Assembly (NCBI RefSeq): GCF_000612665.1
Contig: NZ_HG942074.1
Span: 44,904 to 108,903 of the forward strand
Source of the DNA: Neobacillus dielmonensis
Lineage (GTDB): Bacteria; Bacillota; Bacilli; Bacillales; Cytobacillaceae
Length of the DNA stretch: 64,000 bases
Direction of reading: 5' to 3'
Position numbers and translations under genes: made by a program. Below the pieces are notes generated by a model that had not been told where the DNA came from, did not search any database, and worked only from the letters and a program-made list of their open reading frames with translations. Shown in pieces: positions 25,190 through 33,815 of this stretch; position 1 is the first letter of the stretch, and each line of letters begins with the position of its first letter.

Positions 25190-25918
25190 ATGAATTCAAA
25201 GAAGGCGGCAAGGATTGTAGGGACTTTGTTTATACTGGCGGCTGTAACAGCGGTAATAGGCAGTTTTGTTTTCTATGATCCTGTCCTAAACGACTCCAAT
25301 TATCTCGTGAAAAGTTCGGAACATGCCAATCAGGTGCTGCTGGGAGCGTTAATGGAGCTAATTCTTGTGGTTTCAGCCATAGGTACAGCCACTACCATGT
25401 TTCCTATTTTAAGAAAGTATAATGAAACGATTGCTCTTTGGCATGTATGTTTTAGATTTCTTGAAGCGATTATCATTACTGTTGGTGTCATCAGTGTGTT
25501 GTCACTAGTAACATTAGGACGGGAATACGTATCAGCAGGTGCCTCAGATATTGCTTCTTTTCAAGCTTCAAGTATTATTTTAAAAGCGATACATGACTGG
25601 ACATTCATGCTCGGCCCCCTTTTTATGCTGGGTATCAATACGATTATGTACAGTTATATTTTTTATAAATCCAAGCTCGTTCCGAGATTGATCCCTATCT
25701 TGGGTATGACGGGGGCAGCACTAGTGTTTCTTTGTGCTTTGTTAGTCATGTTTGGTGTCATTGCACAGGTTTCTTTTTGGGGTGGCATTTTGGCACTGCC
25801 AGTAGCCGCAAATGAAATGATTTTAGCGGTATGGCTGATTGTTAAAGGATTCAATCAGTCTGCCCTTGCTTCCATGTCATTAAAAACGAAAAGGACCGAG
25901 ATAGTAGTTCACAGCTAA
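25190..25918 (+). CDS. DUF4386 domain membrane protein
   Basis: A 242-residue membrane protein with about six helices. The N-terminal KKAARIVGTLFILAAVTAVI and the central MLGPLFMLGINTIMYSYIFY segment fit the DUF4386 family, whose function is unknown. The ATG follows AGAAGGGG, 24 bases after the Xre gene, so all three genes probably form one operon that ends at the hairpin near 25966. Confidence 0.85.
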   Translation: MNSKKAARIVGTLFILAAVTAVIGSFVFYDPVLNDSNYLVKSSEHANQVLLGALMELILVVSAIGTATTMFPILRKYNETIALWHVCFRFLEAIIITVGVISVLSLVTLGREYVSAGASDIASFQASSIILKAIHDWTFMLGPLFMLGINTIMYSYIFYKSKLVPRLIPILGMTGAALVFLCALLVMFGVIAQVSFWGGILALPVAANEMILAVWLIVKGFNQSALASMSLKTKRTEIVVHS

Positions 25919-25965
25919 ACAATCCTTCTGCGTTAGCAAGTAGATGGGGCGATAAATAGAGCTTG

Positions 25966-25999
25966 GAGAGAGTCCCTTTTAATTAGGACCCTCTTTTTT
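25966..25999 (+). terminator. terminator after the DUF4386 gene
   Basis: GAGAGTCC (from 25967) pairs with GGACCCTC with one mismatch, followed by TTTTTTT. The 220 bases beyond it, up to the leftward uracil-DNA glycosylase gene, hold nothing recognised. Confidence 0.75.
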
Positions 26000-26223
26000 T
26001 GGGGGCAATGGAAAAAGCGCCGGTAAAATTGTGAACTTTGCCGGTAAACAGATCCAAACTGCTGGTAACCAAAACATGTTCTTTTCAAAGAGCAAAGTAT
26101 TAAAAAAATAATGATGTAGAGAACAAAAAGTTAATAACAGCCAGGCTCTGCCTGACATTTCAAATGTGCCACTTTGTGCAGCAAATAAAAGCATATCCCA
26201 TATAAGGAGCTTTAATAACAGGG

Positions 26224-26808
26224 CTAATGGAATGGTCCATTTTTAAAATAGCAGTCTGCCAGCAACCTCCAATCTTCTAAGAATAATGGCCAAAGGTTAG
26301 GCCGCCGCCTGACAGCTAAAGGATGGTAGGCTGCAGTTGTTAGAAACCCGTGGACATCATGCATTTTCCCCCGTAATGATTTAACGTCGGTCTCAGGATT
26401 TTGAAAAAAGGTTTGGACCGAAACGTTTCCAAGGCAGAAGATAAATTGAGGCCGTTTTGATACCAGTTGCTGTTTTAGGTGATGCATACAGATGTCCCTT
26501 GTTCGTTCTTTATCATATGCCCGTGTAGGCCTTCTTTTTAAAATATTGGTGACATATAAATCATTAACTGTTAACCCCACCTCATTGGCGGCTTGCTGCA
26601 GCGTGTGCCTTGTTCCACAGACAAAGGGTTTGTTGTCTCTGTCTTCAAGTGCTCCAGGATTGTCTAACAAAATCAAGATCGGTGCATCTGGATTCCCCTC
26701 ACCCCAAACCATTCGTGATCCATGCTTATCCAATCCACATTCGCTGCAGTTCCTTTGGTCTTCAGGAGTGAGTTCTTCCGGCCATAATGAAGCGCAAAAA
26801 TCTGCCAA
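26224..26808 (-). CDS. uracil-DNA glycosylase superfamily protein (family 4-like)
   Basis: A 194-residue protein of the uracil-DNA glycosylase fold, which removes uracil from DNA. Seen features are a first cysteine pair in NCSECGL, a modified motif A (ILLDNPGALEDRDNKPFV), an N-terminal GEGNPDAP and the C-terminal active-site motif AAYHPLAVRRRP. Family 4 enzymes bind an iron-sulphur cluster through four cysteines; here the third is replaced (NILKRRPTR instead of KCRPP) while the fourth (DICMHHL) remains. Cluster binding may therefore differ, or this may be a divergent subfamily. Monocistronic. Confidence 0.82.
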   Translation of the reverse strand: MADFCASLWPEELTPEDQRNCSECGLDKHGSRMVWGEGNPDAPILILLDNPGALEDRDNKPFVCGTRHTLQQAANEVGLTVNDLYVTNILKRRPTRAYDKERTRDICMHHLKQQLVSKRPQFIFCLGNVSVQTFFQNPETDVKSLRGKMHDVHGFLTTAAYHPLAVRRRPNLWPLFLEDWRLLADCYFKNGPFH

Positions 26809-26950
26809 ACTTTTACCTCCTATGAATAACAGTGATGTAATTTTAATATCCCCAAAACGATTTCTTCCAATTTATAGATGTACAGAAATATAGTAAAATT
26901 AAACAAAAAAATCCTTTTGAGGATGTTGAGAGAGGAGGGGGAGTCCAGCT

Positions 26951-28747
26951 TTGCCAGATTGGTCGTATCATACTCTATTTAAACCCATACTCCATAAGCT
27001 GCCGACTTCCTTTAGCCGGGAATTCATTCACCGTAGCATGAGTTTGTTATCTTCCATATCAATAGGGGAAGCGTTGATCGAGTTCCTTGGCCATATGAGT
27101 CCTTCGAAACAACTTGAAAAAACAAGGTTCGGCAGTTCCTTCCCATCTCCAGTTGGACTAAGCGGCAAAATTGACTCTCAATTAACTGGTCTGCCAGCTT
27201 TTCAAAACCTTGGTTTTGGCTTCCTAGAGATTGGTCCCGTTTCCATACAAGGCCCAACAGTGGAGGAAAAACTTTTTGTCGACTCAAAACTGAAACAAAT
27301 AAAGGGATATACCGGACAGCCTATACAGCTAGAGGCGGTTAAGGAGAGACTTAAGGCTATTAAGAAAAAGAAGTTACCCTTCTTTATAAGAGTAGAGGGA
27401 AATATTCAAGAAATCGAGCGGATTTGTGAAGAGCTCTTTCCTTTTAGTGTTGGATTTATTGTAAACAACGATGCTTTCGATTCACCAGCCCAATATCATG
27501 ATTTTCAAGAAAAGGTTAGGAAACCGGTTATATTGGCCTGTTTTGGGGGGGATTTTTCGAATGTGGATCAGCTGAAACTTTATCATCCTAGTGGAATTCT
27601 CCTAGAAGGCTGTAATTCGACAGATGAGATGACTGATTCCTTGAATGCATTCAAAAAGTTATTTAATGAAGAGACTCCAATTATCACTTCAGGTGGAGTT
27701 AGCCAGCCGGCAGATGCCCTCCATTTATTGAATAATGGAGCCTCCTTGGTCATGTTGGGCTTTGAGTATATATTTGCTGGACCGGGTTTGCCAAAGCGGA
27801 TCAATGAGGCATACACTAACAGGCTCCCAAAGGAACCAGTGATGACTACAGGATGGCTTTGGTATTGGTTATTTGGGTTGGCGATTACCATTGCCGGCTT
27901 CATCGCACTCATATTCAGCATGACTTCTATTATCCTTCCGTATGATGAATCGTTTTTAGGGATTCTGCGAAACGATATTCTAAATTTTAATCCAGCTATT
28001 TTGTATTTTATGGCACATGACCGGACGACTCTTTCCGGAACGATGATCTCAGGGGGATTTATCTACATGCAGCTTGCGAGGCATGGTATCCGGCATAACC
28101 TTCATTGGGCAAGAAGGGCGGTCAATACGGCAGGAATTCTTGGTTTTCTTGGAATTTTGTTGTTTATCGGTTACGGTTATTTTGACGGGCTTCATGGATT
28201 GTTTTGGCTTATTTTATTGCCGTTATTTATTGGAGGATATGTCAAATCTAGAAATGCCAAAGCAGCACCTGCCGGAACCAACCTTTACAATCACCGCTTT
28301 TGGAAGTGGAGCTTAATTGGACAGTTGGCGTTTATCTCGTTAGGGACAGCTTTAGCGGTTGGCGGGGTGGTCATCTCTAGCATTGGGGTATCAAGTGTTT
28401 TTGTCCCAACTGACCTTACTTATTTATGTCTGTCTGCAGAGATGATGGATGAATTTAATGAACGGCTAATTCCGGTTATAGCGCATGACCGGGCTGGTTT
28501 TGGGAGTGCCCTCCTAAGTGTGGGCTTACTCGTTTTGATGCTCTCTTTATGGGGAATTCGAGAAGGAGAGAGCTGGGTCTGGTGGACTTTTGCCATTGGT
28601 GCAATTCCTGCCTTTGCAGCTGGAATTGTCACTCATTTTGTCATTGCTTATACTGATTTTCTCCACTTATTGCCGGCTTATGTGGCGGTTATTCTCTATA
28701 TTATAGGAGTGATTGGCACTGCGCCTTATTTATTAAAGAGGGAGTAG
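26951..28747 (+). CDS. dihydroorotate dehydrogenase-like domain fused to a membrane domain
   Basis: A 598-residue protein starting at TTG after GAGAGGAGGGGG. Residues 1 to about 290 resemble class 2 dihydroorotate dehydrogenase: an N-terminal hydrophobic HRSMSLLSS region, GFGFLEIGPVSIQGP and a C-terminal phosphate-binding segment SGGVSQPADALHLLNNGAS with GFEYIFAGPGL. Residues from about 300 to 595 form eight or so membrane helices with no recognised family. The active-site region is divergent: a 60-residue stretch usual between the substrate loop and FMN site is shortened, so pyrimidine synthesis is doubtful. It stands alone, away from pyr genes. A membrane-bound flavin reductase role is conceivable. 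Confidence 0.8.
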   Translation: MPDWSYHTLFKPILHKLPTSFSREFIHRSMSLLSSISIGEALIEFLGHMSPSKQLEKTRFGSSFPSPVGLSGKIDSQLTGLPAFQNLGFGFLEIGPVSIQGPTVEEKLFVDSKLKQIKGYTGQPIQLEAVKERLKAIKKKKLPFFIRVEGNIQEIERICEELFPFSVGFIVNNDAFDSPAQYHDFQEKVRKPVILACFGGDFSNVDQLKLYHPSGILLEGCNSTDEMTDSLNAFKKLFNEETPIITSGGVSQPADALHLLNNGASLVMLGFEYIFAGPGLPKRINEAYTNRLPKEPVMTTGWLWYWLFGLAITIAGFIALIFSMTSIILPYDESFLGILRNDILNFNPAILYFMAHDRTTLSGTMISGGFIYMQLARHGIRHNLHWARRAVNTAGILGFLGILLFIGYGYFDGLHGLFWLILLPLFIGGYVKSRNAKAAPAGTNLYNHRFWKWSLIGQLAFISLGTALAVGGVVISSIGVSSVFVPTDLTYLCLSAEMMDEFNERLIPVIAHDRAGFGSALLSVGLLVLMLSLWGIREGESWVWWTFAIGAIPAFAAGIVTHFVIAYTDFLHLLPAYVAVILYIIGVIGTAPYLLKRE

Positions 28748-28935
28748 TTGGACTCGTTTGTTTTTTTTAGGTTGCGCCATTAAGGATGTTTTTGGGGAAG
28801 AGGTTTCTGCAATCGTTGCAAATTTATTTGCGAGGAGACACCATCCAATGGACAACCGATATCTTGTGTGCTTATTCCTAACATAACATTGCAGTTCTTG
28901 AAGGTAAATTAAATCTGAAGTAGGTGAAACAAGAG

Positions 28936-29298
28936 ATGATGACACAGAATTCAAAGAATATACTTGAACAATTGCGAAAGGTTTGTCTTGAAATGCCTGA
29001 AGCAAAAGAACTAATTGATGGTTTTGGTCACAACACTTATAAAGTGAATGGGAAATCTTTTGTAATCTCAGGTGAAGGGGAGAAAGGATTCAGGTTGTCA
29101 TTTAAGTCAGACCGGGAGACACAACAACTTTTGCTGCAAAAAAGCTATTTTTATAAAACGCCTTATATAGGACATCACGGCTGGGTTTCAATTGAGAATC
29201 CAACTGGCGAAGTATGGACTGAGTTGGCCGATTTAATACAAGAAGCCTATTTGCGAGCAGCACCCAAACGTTTAGTGAAAAAGTGGAATGAAAAATAA
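28936..29298 (+). CDS. MmcQ/YjbR family protein
   Basis: A 120-residue protein of the MmcQ/YjbR fold, a CyaY-like DNA-binding superfamily. Visible family elements are CLEMPEAKE at the start, the GFGHNTYKVNGKSFV segment and the C-terminal WVSIENPTGEVWTELADLIQEAYLRAAPKRL. An in-frame GTG 12 bases earlier lies within the likely ribosome site (GTAGGTG), so the ATG at 28936 or 28939 is preferred. Cellular role unknown; monocistronic. Confidence 0.85.
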   Translation: MMTQNSKNILEQLRKVCLEMPEAKELIDGFGHNTYKVNGKSFVISGEGEKGFRLSFKSDRETQQLLLQKSYFYKTPYIGHHGWVSIENPTGEVWTELADLIQEAYLRAAPKRLVKKWNEK

Positions 29299-29299
29299 T

Positions 29300-29352
29300 G
29301 CTTGCCACCTCCCTGAAACTTTCATTCAATTCGGGTGGTGACAAGCTTTTTT
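29300..29352 (+). terminator. terminator after the MmcQ/YjbR gene
   Basis: GCTTGCCACCTCCC (from 29300) pairs with GGGTGGTGACAAGC with two mismatches, followed by TTTTTT. Confidence 0.85.
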
Positions 29353-29396
29353 AGAGGCTTTATCGCGTTAATAAGATGGGGGACTGTCCCCATGTT

Positions 29397-30779
29397 TTAT
29401 CCAATCCAGGCTTGTTTCAAGAGATGAACTCCCTTTTTGATTTCTTCAATTGATAGGTTGCTAAAGCCTAGTTGGAGCATGGGTCTTGGAGGTTTTTGGT
29501 TTATGTAATATTGTGAAGTAGGATACACCTTTACTCCCTGTTCTAGTGCTTGTGGGATAAGCGTATCCTCGGTGGTGCCGCTTTGAAATTCGATTAATAA
29601 ATAAAGTCCTGAAACAGTTCCAATAAGGGTGATTGCTTCACCGAATGTCTCTTGTAAAGTACTGACGAGCGTCTGCATTTTTCGTTTATAGGTAGCTCGC
29701 ATTTTTCGAATGTGTGAATCCCAGTGGCCGCGTTCCATAAATAGCGCCATTGTTTGCTGGTGAATAACGGAAGCAGTTTGTTCAACATTGTCAAAAAGTT
29801 GGTTGAACCGTTCCAGCAGAGGGGCAGGCAAAACCATATAACTCAGCCGGATTGATGGCAAAAATACCTTTGAAAAAGTACCTAAATAAATAACTCTTGC
29901 ATCCGGTATAAGCGAACATAGAGCGGGGATTGGCTGTTGTTTGTACCGGAATTCACTGTCGTAATCATCCTCAATAATATAGCCATTTACTTCCTGTACC
30001 CATTTTAATAATTGCTGACGCTCAGGTATCGGCATGGTAACACCTAATGGAAAATGGTGGGAAGGAGTAATATAGACTAACCTCGCACTCGATTGCTGCA
30101 ACTGTTGCATGCTGATACCTTTTGATGTCACATCGATCGGGGCAATTTCAAACTGGTGCATCTCAAAAATGGATCGAGCTCCATCATATCCTGGATTTTC
30201 AACTGCAATGGAAGAGTAAAACGCCTTTAATAAAATGGCTAATTGCATTAATAATTGTTGGGTGCTGCTGCCTATTATAATCGATGCGGGTCCGGTTTGA
30301 ATTCCCCTTGATTGCAATAGGTAGTTTGCAATCTCTTTTCGCAGTTGCAGTTCCCCGTTTCGTTGGCCATAAGTGTACGTGATCTTCTGTCTTAACACTT
30401 CATTAGAACAACGTCGCCAATCTTTTAGGGGAAAGGCTTGCTGGTCTACTGCACCTGCCCGAAAGTCTATGGCAATCTTTTTTTTACCTGAAATCATGGG
30501 TTGCTCTGTCTCCTGAGGACCAGAGATATGGATGGGGGTAAATGGTTCAACATAATAGCCCTTTTTATGTACGCTTCGGATATAGCCTTCCGCCAATAAT
30601 TGTTCATAGGCTATAAGCGATGTATTCCTGCTTACGTTTAGAGACTCAGCAAGTTGGCGGATCGAAGGCAGATGTGTATCAGGCTCCAGATCTCCTTTTT
30701 CAATTAATTGTCGAATCGAATGATAGATTTGCTTATATTTCGGTCTATTTTCATCGAATAGTATCAATAATTCCCTCAT
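29397..30779 (-). CDS. MocR-type regulator: GntR DNA-binding domain fused to aminotransferase-like domain
   Basis: A 460-residue protein. Residues 10-75 are a GntR winged helix (YHSIRQLIEKGDLEPDTHLP, SIRQLAESLNVSRNTSLIAY), and the rest is a fold-type I pyridoxal phosphate domain with the Schiff-base lysine in YLGTFSKVFLPSIRLSYMV. MocR proteins use the PLP domain as a sensor for PLP or amino-compound ligands. The gene diverges from a GNAT acetyltransferase, a common arrangement in which the acetyltransferase is the regulated target. Confidence 0.93.
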   Translation of the reverse strand: MRELLILFDENRPKYKQIYHSIRQLIEKGDLEPDTHLPSIRQLAESLNVSRNTSLIAYEQLLAEGYIRSVHKKGYYVEPFTPIHISGPQETEQPMISGKKKIAIDFRAGAVDQQAFPLKDWRRCSNEVLRQKITYTYGQRNGELQLRKEIANYLLQSRGIQTGPASIIIGSSTQQLLMQLAILLKAFYSSIAVENPGYDGARSIFEMHQFEIAPIDVTSKGISMQQLQQSSARLVYITPSHHFPLGVTMPIPERQQLLKWVQEVNGYIIEDDYDSEFRYKQQPIPALCSLIPDARVIYLGTFSKVFLPSIRLSYMVLPAPLLERFNQLFDNVEQTASVIHQQTMALFMERGHWDSHIRKMRATYKRKMQTLVSTLQETFGEAITLIGTVSGLYLLIEFQSGTTEDTLIPQALEQGVKVYPTSQYYINQKPPRPMLQLGFSNLSIEEIKKGVHLLKQAWIG

Positions 30780-30920
30780 TAAAGTCCCCTAACTGACATG
30801 TAAATATGATTAAATCTGTACCTTTTTCTTATGTCACTTCTTGTGAATAATATAGTTAAGGAATCAAGGTAATGCAAGAAAAAGTTGCAGTGGCATTCTC
30901 TTAAAAAGGGGTTAGAGAGT

Positions 30921-31361
30921 ATGAAAATTGTCAGAGCAAGTATGGAGTTCTTGGATGATATTGTACCATTGTTCAATAGCTATCGTATGTTTTATGAACA
31001 GCCAAATGACGAAGAAGGGGCAAGGGCTTTTATTCAAGCTAGGATAGAAAATGGTGAATCTATCATATTTGTAGCTTTTGAGGGAGAACAGGCCGCCGGA
31101 TTTCTGCAGTTATATCCTACCTTTTCATCAGTTGGCATGCAGAAAGCCTACATTTTAAATGACCTATTTGTCGATCCAGACTTTAGAAAAAGAGGTGTTG
31201 GCATAGCACTGATGAACGCAGCCTTCCAGTTTGGAGAAAAAGAGAAAGCAAGGTATATCATGTTAGAAACAGCACCGAATAATTATACAGCCAAAGCATT
31301 GTATGAGGGCATGGGAATGAAGGTGTCGAATGAGTATGATAGTTATATAAAATATTTATAA
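30921..31361 (+). CDS. GNAT family N-acetyltransferase
   Basis: A 146-residue acetyltransferase. The ATG at 30921 follows AAAAGGGGTTAGAGAG; a longer frame starts at 30885. The acetyl-CoA site is visible as DLFVDPDFRKRGVGIALMNAA, with the C-terminal LETAPNNYTAKALYEGMGM motif. It is transcribed away from the MocR gene, which probably controls it. The amine substrate is unknown. Confidence 0.9.
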   Translation: MKIVRASMEFLDDIVPLFNSYRMFYEQPNDEEGARAFIQARIENGESIIFVAFEGEQAAGFLQLYPTFSSVGMQKAYILNDLFVDPDFRKRGVGIALMNAAFQFGEKEKARYIMLETAPNNYTAKALYEGMGMKVSNEYDSYIKYL

Positions 31362-31560
31362 GTCCATGATCGAGAATACTAAAGTACGAGATATGAATAG
31401 ATAAATCGGTAAACTTAAGGAAAGCTTAAACCCAAGATAGATGGTTTACGCTTTTTTATTTTTCTTAATGAGGTAGAAAATGACAAAATATCATTTTATT
31501 TGAAAATTTCTATTGTCGCGTAATGACACAACGTGTTAAAATCTGAATATTATAAATAGT

Positions 31561-31579
31561 TTGTAAGATTATCTTACAA
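31561..31579 (+). promoter_or_regulatory. 19-bp perfect palindrome before the orphan lipoprotein gene
   Basis: TTGTAAGAT-T-ATCTTACAA lies two bases before the ribosome binding region of the gene at 31596. It could be an operator or an RNA hairpin in the leader. The flanking interval from 31362 to 31560 shows a T-rich region and no gene. Confidence 0.6.
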
Positions 31580-31595
31580 TAGAAAGGGGAAAGGA

Positions 31596-32591
31596 ATGAA
31601 AAAGAGTTTAGCACTATTATTGTCTAGCTTGGTCCTGCTGCTTGCAGCATGCGGTGGGGGGAATAAAGAAGCCGGAGGAGAAGAAAAAGAGAAAGTTGTA
31701 AAAGTAGGGATTACCCAGCTTGTTGAACATCCTTCTTTGGATGCAGCAAGGGAGGGGTTTATTGCCGCCTTGAAGGATGCCGGTTATAAAGAAGGAAAGA
31801 ATCTAAAGCTAGATTACCAGAACGCCCAGGGGGACATGAACAATAATATGTCGATTGCCCAAAACCTGGTAGCTGATAAGGAAGATCTCATCTTGGCGAT
31901 TGCTACAGCAAGCGCCCAATCGGTGATCAAATCCACGAAGGATATTCCCATTTTATTCACTGCTATAACAGATCCCGTTGGTGCACAACTGGTGCAAAGT
32001 CTAGACAAGCCTGGCGGAAATGCAACGGGGACATCAGATACGCACCCAGATGCGATAAAGAAAACCATTGCTTCCATTAAAACCTTTGTACCCGATGCAA
32101 AGAAGGTAGGAATTATCTATAACAACGGTGAACCTAACTCCGTTGTAAACGTTAAAAATGCCAAGGCTGCATTAAAGGAAGCTGGGCTGGAATCCGTTGA
32201 AACGACTATAACAACGAGCTCCGAAGTAAAGCAAGCGGCCGAGTCATTGGTGGGCCGTGTAGATGTAATCTATATTCCAAAGGATAATACGGTTGTGTCT
32301 GCTTTAGAATCTGTTATAACAGTTGCCAATGACCAAGATATTCCCTTGTTTGCTGGTGAAGGAGACTCTGTAAAACGGGGCGCTTTTGCATCTTATGGAC
32401 TGGACTACCATGACCTTGGCTATACGACAGGAAAAATGGCAGTAGATATTCTGAAAGGAAAGAAACCAAGTGATATCCCTGTTGGTTTCCCAGAAAAGCT
32501 TGAGCTGTATATCAACAAAAAGGCAGCTCAGGAAGAAGGGATTACCTTAACAGAGGAGATGTTAAAGGAAGCCAAGATAGTTGGAGAATAA
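31596..32591 (+). CDS. ABC transporter substrate-binding lipoprotein (TrpX-like family)
   Basis: A 331-residue lipoprotein with lipobox LLAACGG. The fold is that of the ABC_sub_bind family: VKVGITQLVEHPSLDAAREG at the start, then DLILAIATASAQSV and PILFTAITDPVGAQLV. Relatives (TrpX and others) bind amino acids or aromatic compounds and are usually followed by permease and ATPase genes. Here a terminator follows directly, so no transporter partner is next door. It may work with a distant transporter. The ATG follows AAAGGGGAAAGG, and a perfect palindrome sits just upstream. Confidence 0.88.
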   Translation: MKKSLALLLSSLVLLLAACGGGNKEAGGEEKEKVVKVGITQLVEHPSLDAAREGFIAALKDAGYKEGKNLKLDYQNAQGDMNNNMSIAQNLVADKEDLILAIATASAQSVIKSTKDIPILFTAITDPVGAQLVQSLDKPGGNATGTSDTHPDAIKKTIASIKTFVPDAKKVGIIYNNGEPNSVVNVKNAKAALKEAGLESVETTITTSSEVKQAAESLVGRVDVIYIPKDNTVVSALESVITVANDQDIPLFAGEGDSVKRGAFASYGLDYHDLGYTTGKMAVDILKGKKPSDIPVGFPEKLELYINKKAAQEEGITLTEEMLKEAKIVGE

Positions 32592-32620
32592 AATATTCGG
32601 TTCCTAACGATATAAAAAAT

Positions 32621-32661
32621 GAGCCCGACTCAGTCAATAAACTGAACGGGTTCTTTTTTTT
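32621..32661 (+). terminator. terminator of the orphan binding-protein gene
   Basis: GAGCCCG (32621-32627) pairs with CGGGTTC (32647-32653), with an inner CAGT/ACTG pair, then TTTTTTT. Confidence 0.88.
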
Positions 32662-32676
32662 GTTTATCTGGTATGC

Positions 32677-32716
32677 AAAAGACCAACACGGCAAAAATGT
32701 CTGTACTGGTCTTTTT
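32677..32716 (+). terminator. second terminator-like hairpin
   Basis: AAAAGACCA (32677-32685) pairs with TGGTCTTTT (32707-32715); no gene lies between this and the previous terminator. Confidence 0.65.
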
Positions 32717-32784
32717 CGTGAGGCTTTCCTCAGTTTGTATTTTAAGTCGTTGGTGTAGTATCGTATACACGAGGAGTGAATTGT

Positions 32785-33537
32785 ATGAATGAAACCATTA
32801 AAACGTTAAGAAACCATCGCTCAGTAAGGGACTTTGATTCGGAAAGAGAAGTAAATGAGGATGAGATAAAAACCATTATTGAGGCGGCATTGGCTGCACC
32901 CAATTGGATTAACGGCCAGCAGGTGAGTGTAATCGAGGTAAGAGACCCTGAACGGAAAGCGGCATTGGCAATAGCTGCTGGCAACCAAAAGTGGATAGAG
33001 GAATCTACGGTATTTCTTGTTTTTTGCATGGATTTCTTTCGTGCGAAGCTTGCGGCTGAAAAGAATGGTGCTGATTTTAAAATTGTCGATGACATAGAGG
33101 CGGTGATTGTCGGGTCAACCGATGTCGGAATCGCTTTAGGAAGTGCGGTTGCAGCAGCTGAATCGATGGGGCTTGGGACAGTGCCAATCGGTGGCATCAG
33201 GAGAAACTCCCAAACCTTCGTGGATGTGTTGAATCTTCCGGAATATGTTTTTCCCATATCAGGTCTGGTCGTCGGTCACTCAAAAACTATTCCTGGACAA
33301 AAACCAAGGCTGCCGCTTAATGCGACTCTTCAAAAAGAACATTATGATAAAAAACTCCAAGAGGAAATCATAGACCAATATGATCAAACCATCTCATCTT
33401 ATATGTCAGAACGGACGGACGGCCAAGATACGAGTAACTGGTCAAGTAAAATCGCCTATTTTTATGATAATGGTTTTGATCAATATGCAAAGAACTCCGC
33501 TCCCACTTTGAAGAAACAAGGATTTCATTACAAGTAG
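32785..33537 (+). CDS. NfrA-type flavin-dependent nitroreductase/NADPH oxidoreductase
   Basis: A 250-residue FMN-dependent oxidoreductase. The ATG at 32785 follows GAGGAG by eight bases; an in-frame GTG nine bases earlier overlaps it. FMN-binding motifs are visible: NHRSVRDFD near the N-terminus, AAPNWINGQQ, the GLGTVPIGGIRRN loop around residue 134 and a KPRLP motif. Relatives such as B. subtilis NfrA1 reduce nitro compounds, FMN or hydrogen peroxide and are induced by stress. Monocistronic. Confidence 0.9.
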   Translation: MNETIKTLRNHRSVRDFDSEREVNEDEIKTIIEAALAAPNWINGQQVSVIEVRDPERKAALAIAAGNQKWIEESTVFLVFCMDFFRAKLAAEKNGADFKIVDDIEAVIVGSTDVGIALGSAVAAAESMGLGTVPIGGIRRNSQTFVDVLNLPEYVFPISGLVVGHSKTIPGQKPRLPLNATLQKEHYDKKLQEEIIDQYDQTISSYMSERTDGQDTSNWSSKIAYFYDNGFDQYAKNSAPTLKKQGFHYK

Positions 33538-33673
33538 AGTGATACAAGCCAATATTCTATTAGGAGCCATTATCATGGTTGGAATGATTGGTTTATAAAA
33601 TAAAAAGCACCGAAAAGTTCAGTGCCTTGTATTTTGCGCTTGATTAATAATTTATAATTAGTTGTACTTTAAG

Positions 33674-33719
33674 AAACGAGGGTGTCCCAAAAGTATGACT
33701 TTTTGGGACACCCTCGTTT
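33674..33719. terminator. 19-bp perfect hairpin, bidirectional terminator
   Basis: AAACGAGGGTGTCCCAAAA (33674-33692), an 8-nt loop, and its exact complement (33701-33719). It lies between the rightward nitroreductase and the leftward SGNH gene. Confidence 0.8.
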
Positions 33720-33815
33720 GTACTTATCATTCTTGAGCTTCTGTTGATTCATGCTCCAGCCAAGTAGCCTAGCTGTAGTTCGACAAAATGGCCTTATCGA
33801 TAATCCTTAAACATT

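Noticed and set aside
25979-26194. Leftward 71-codon frame after the DUF4386 gene
   Set aside because: No ribosome site or recognised family, and it reads through a terminator.
33779-33787. TTTGTCGAA 0A-box on the minus strand
   Set aside because: It lies downstream of the SGNH gene's 3' end, not in a promoter, so it is probably chance.
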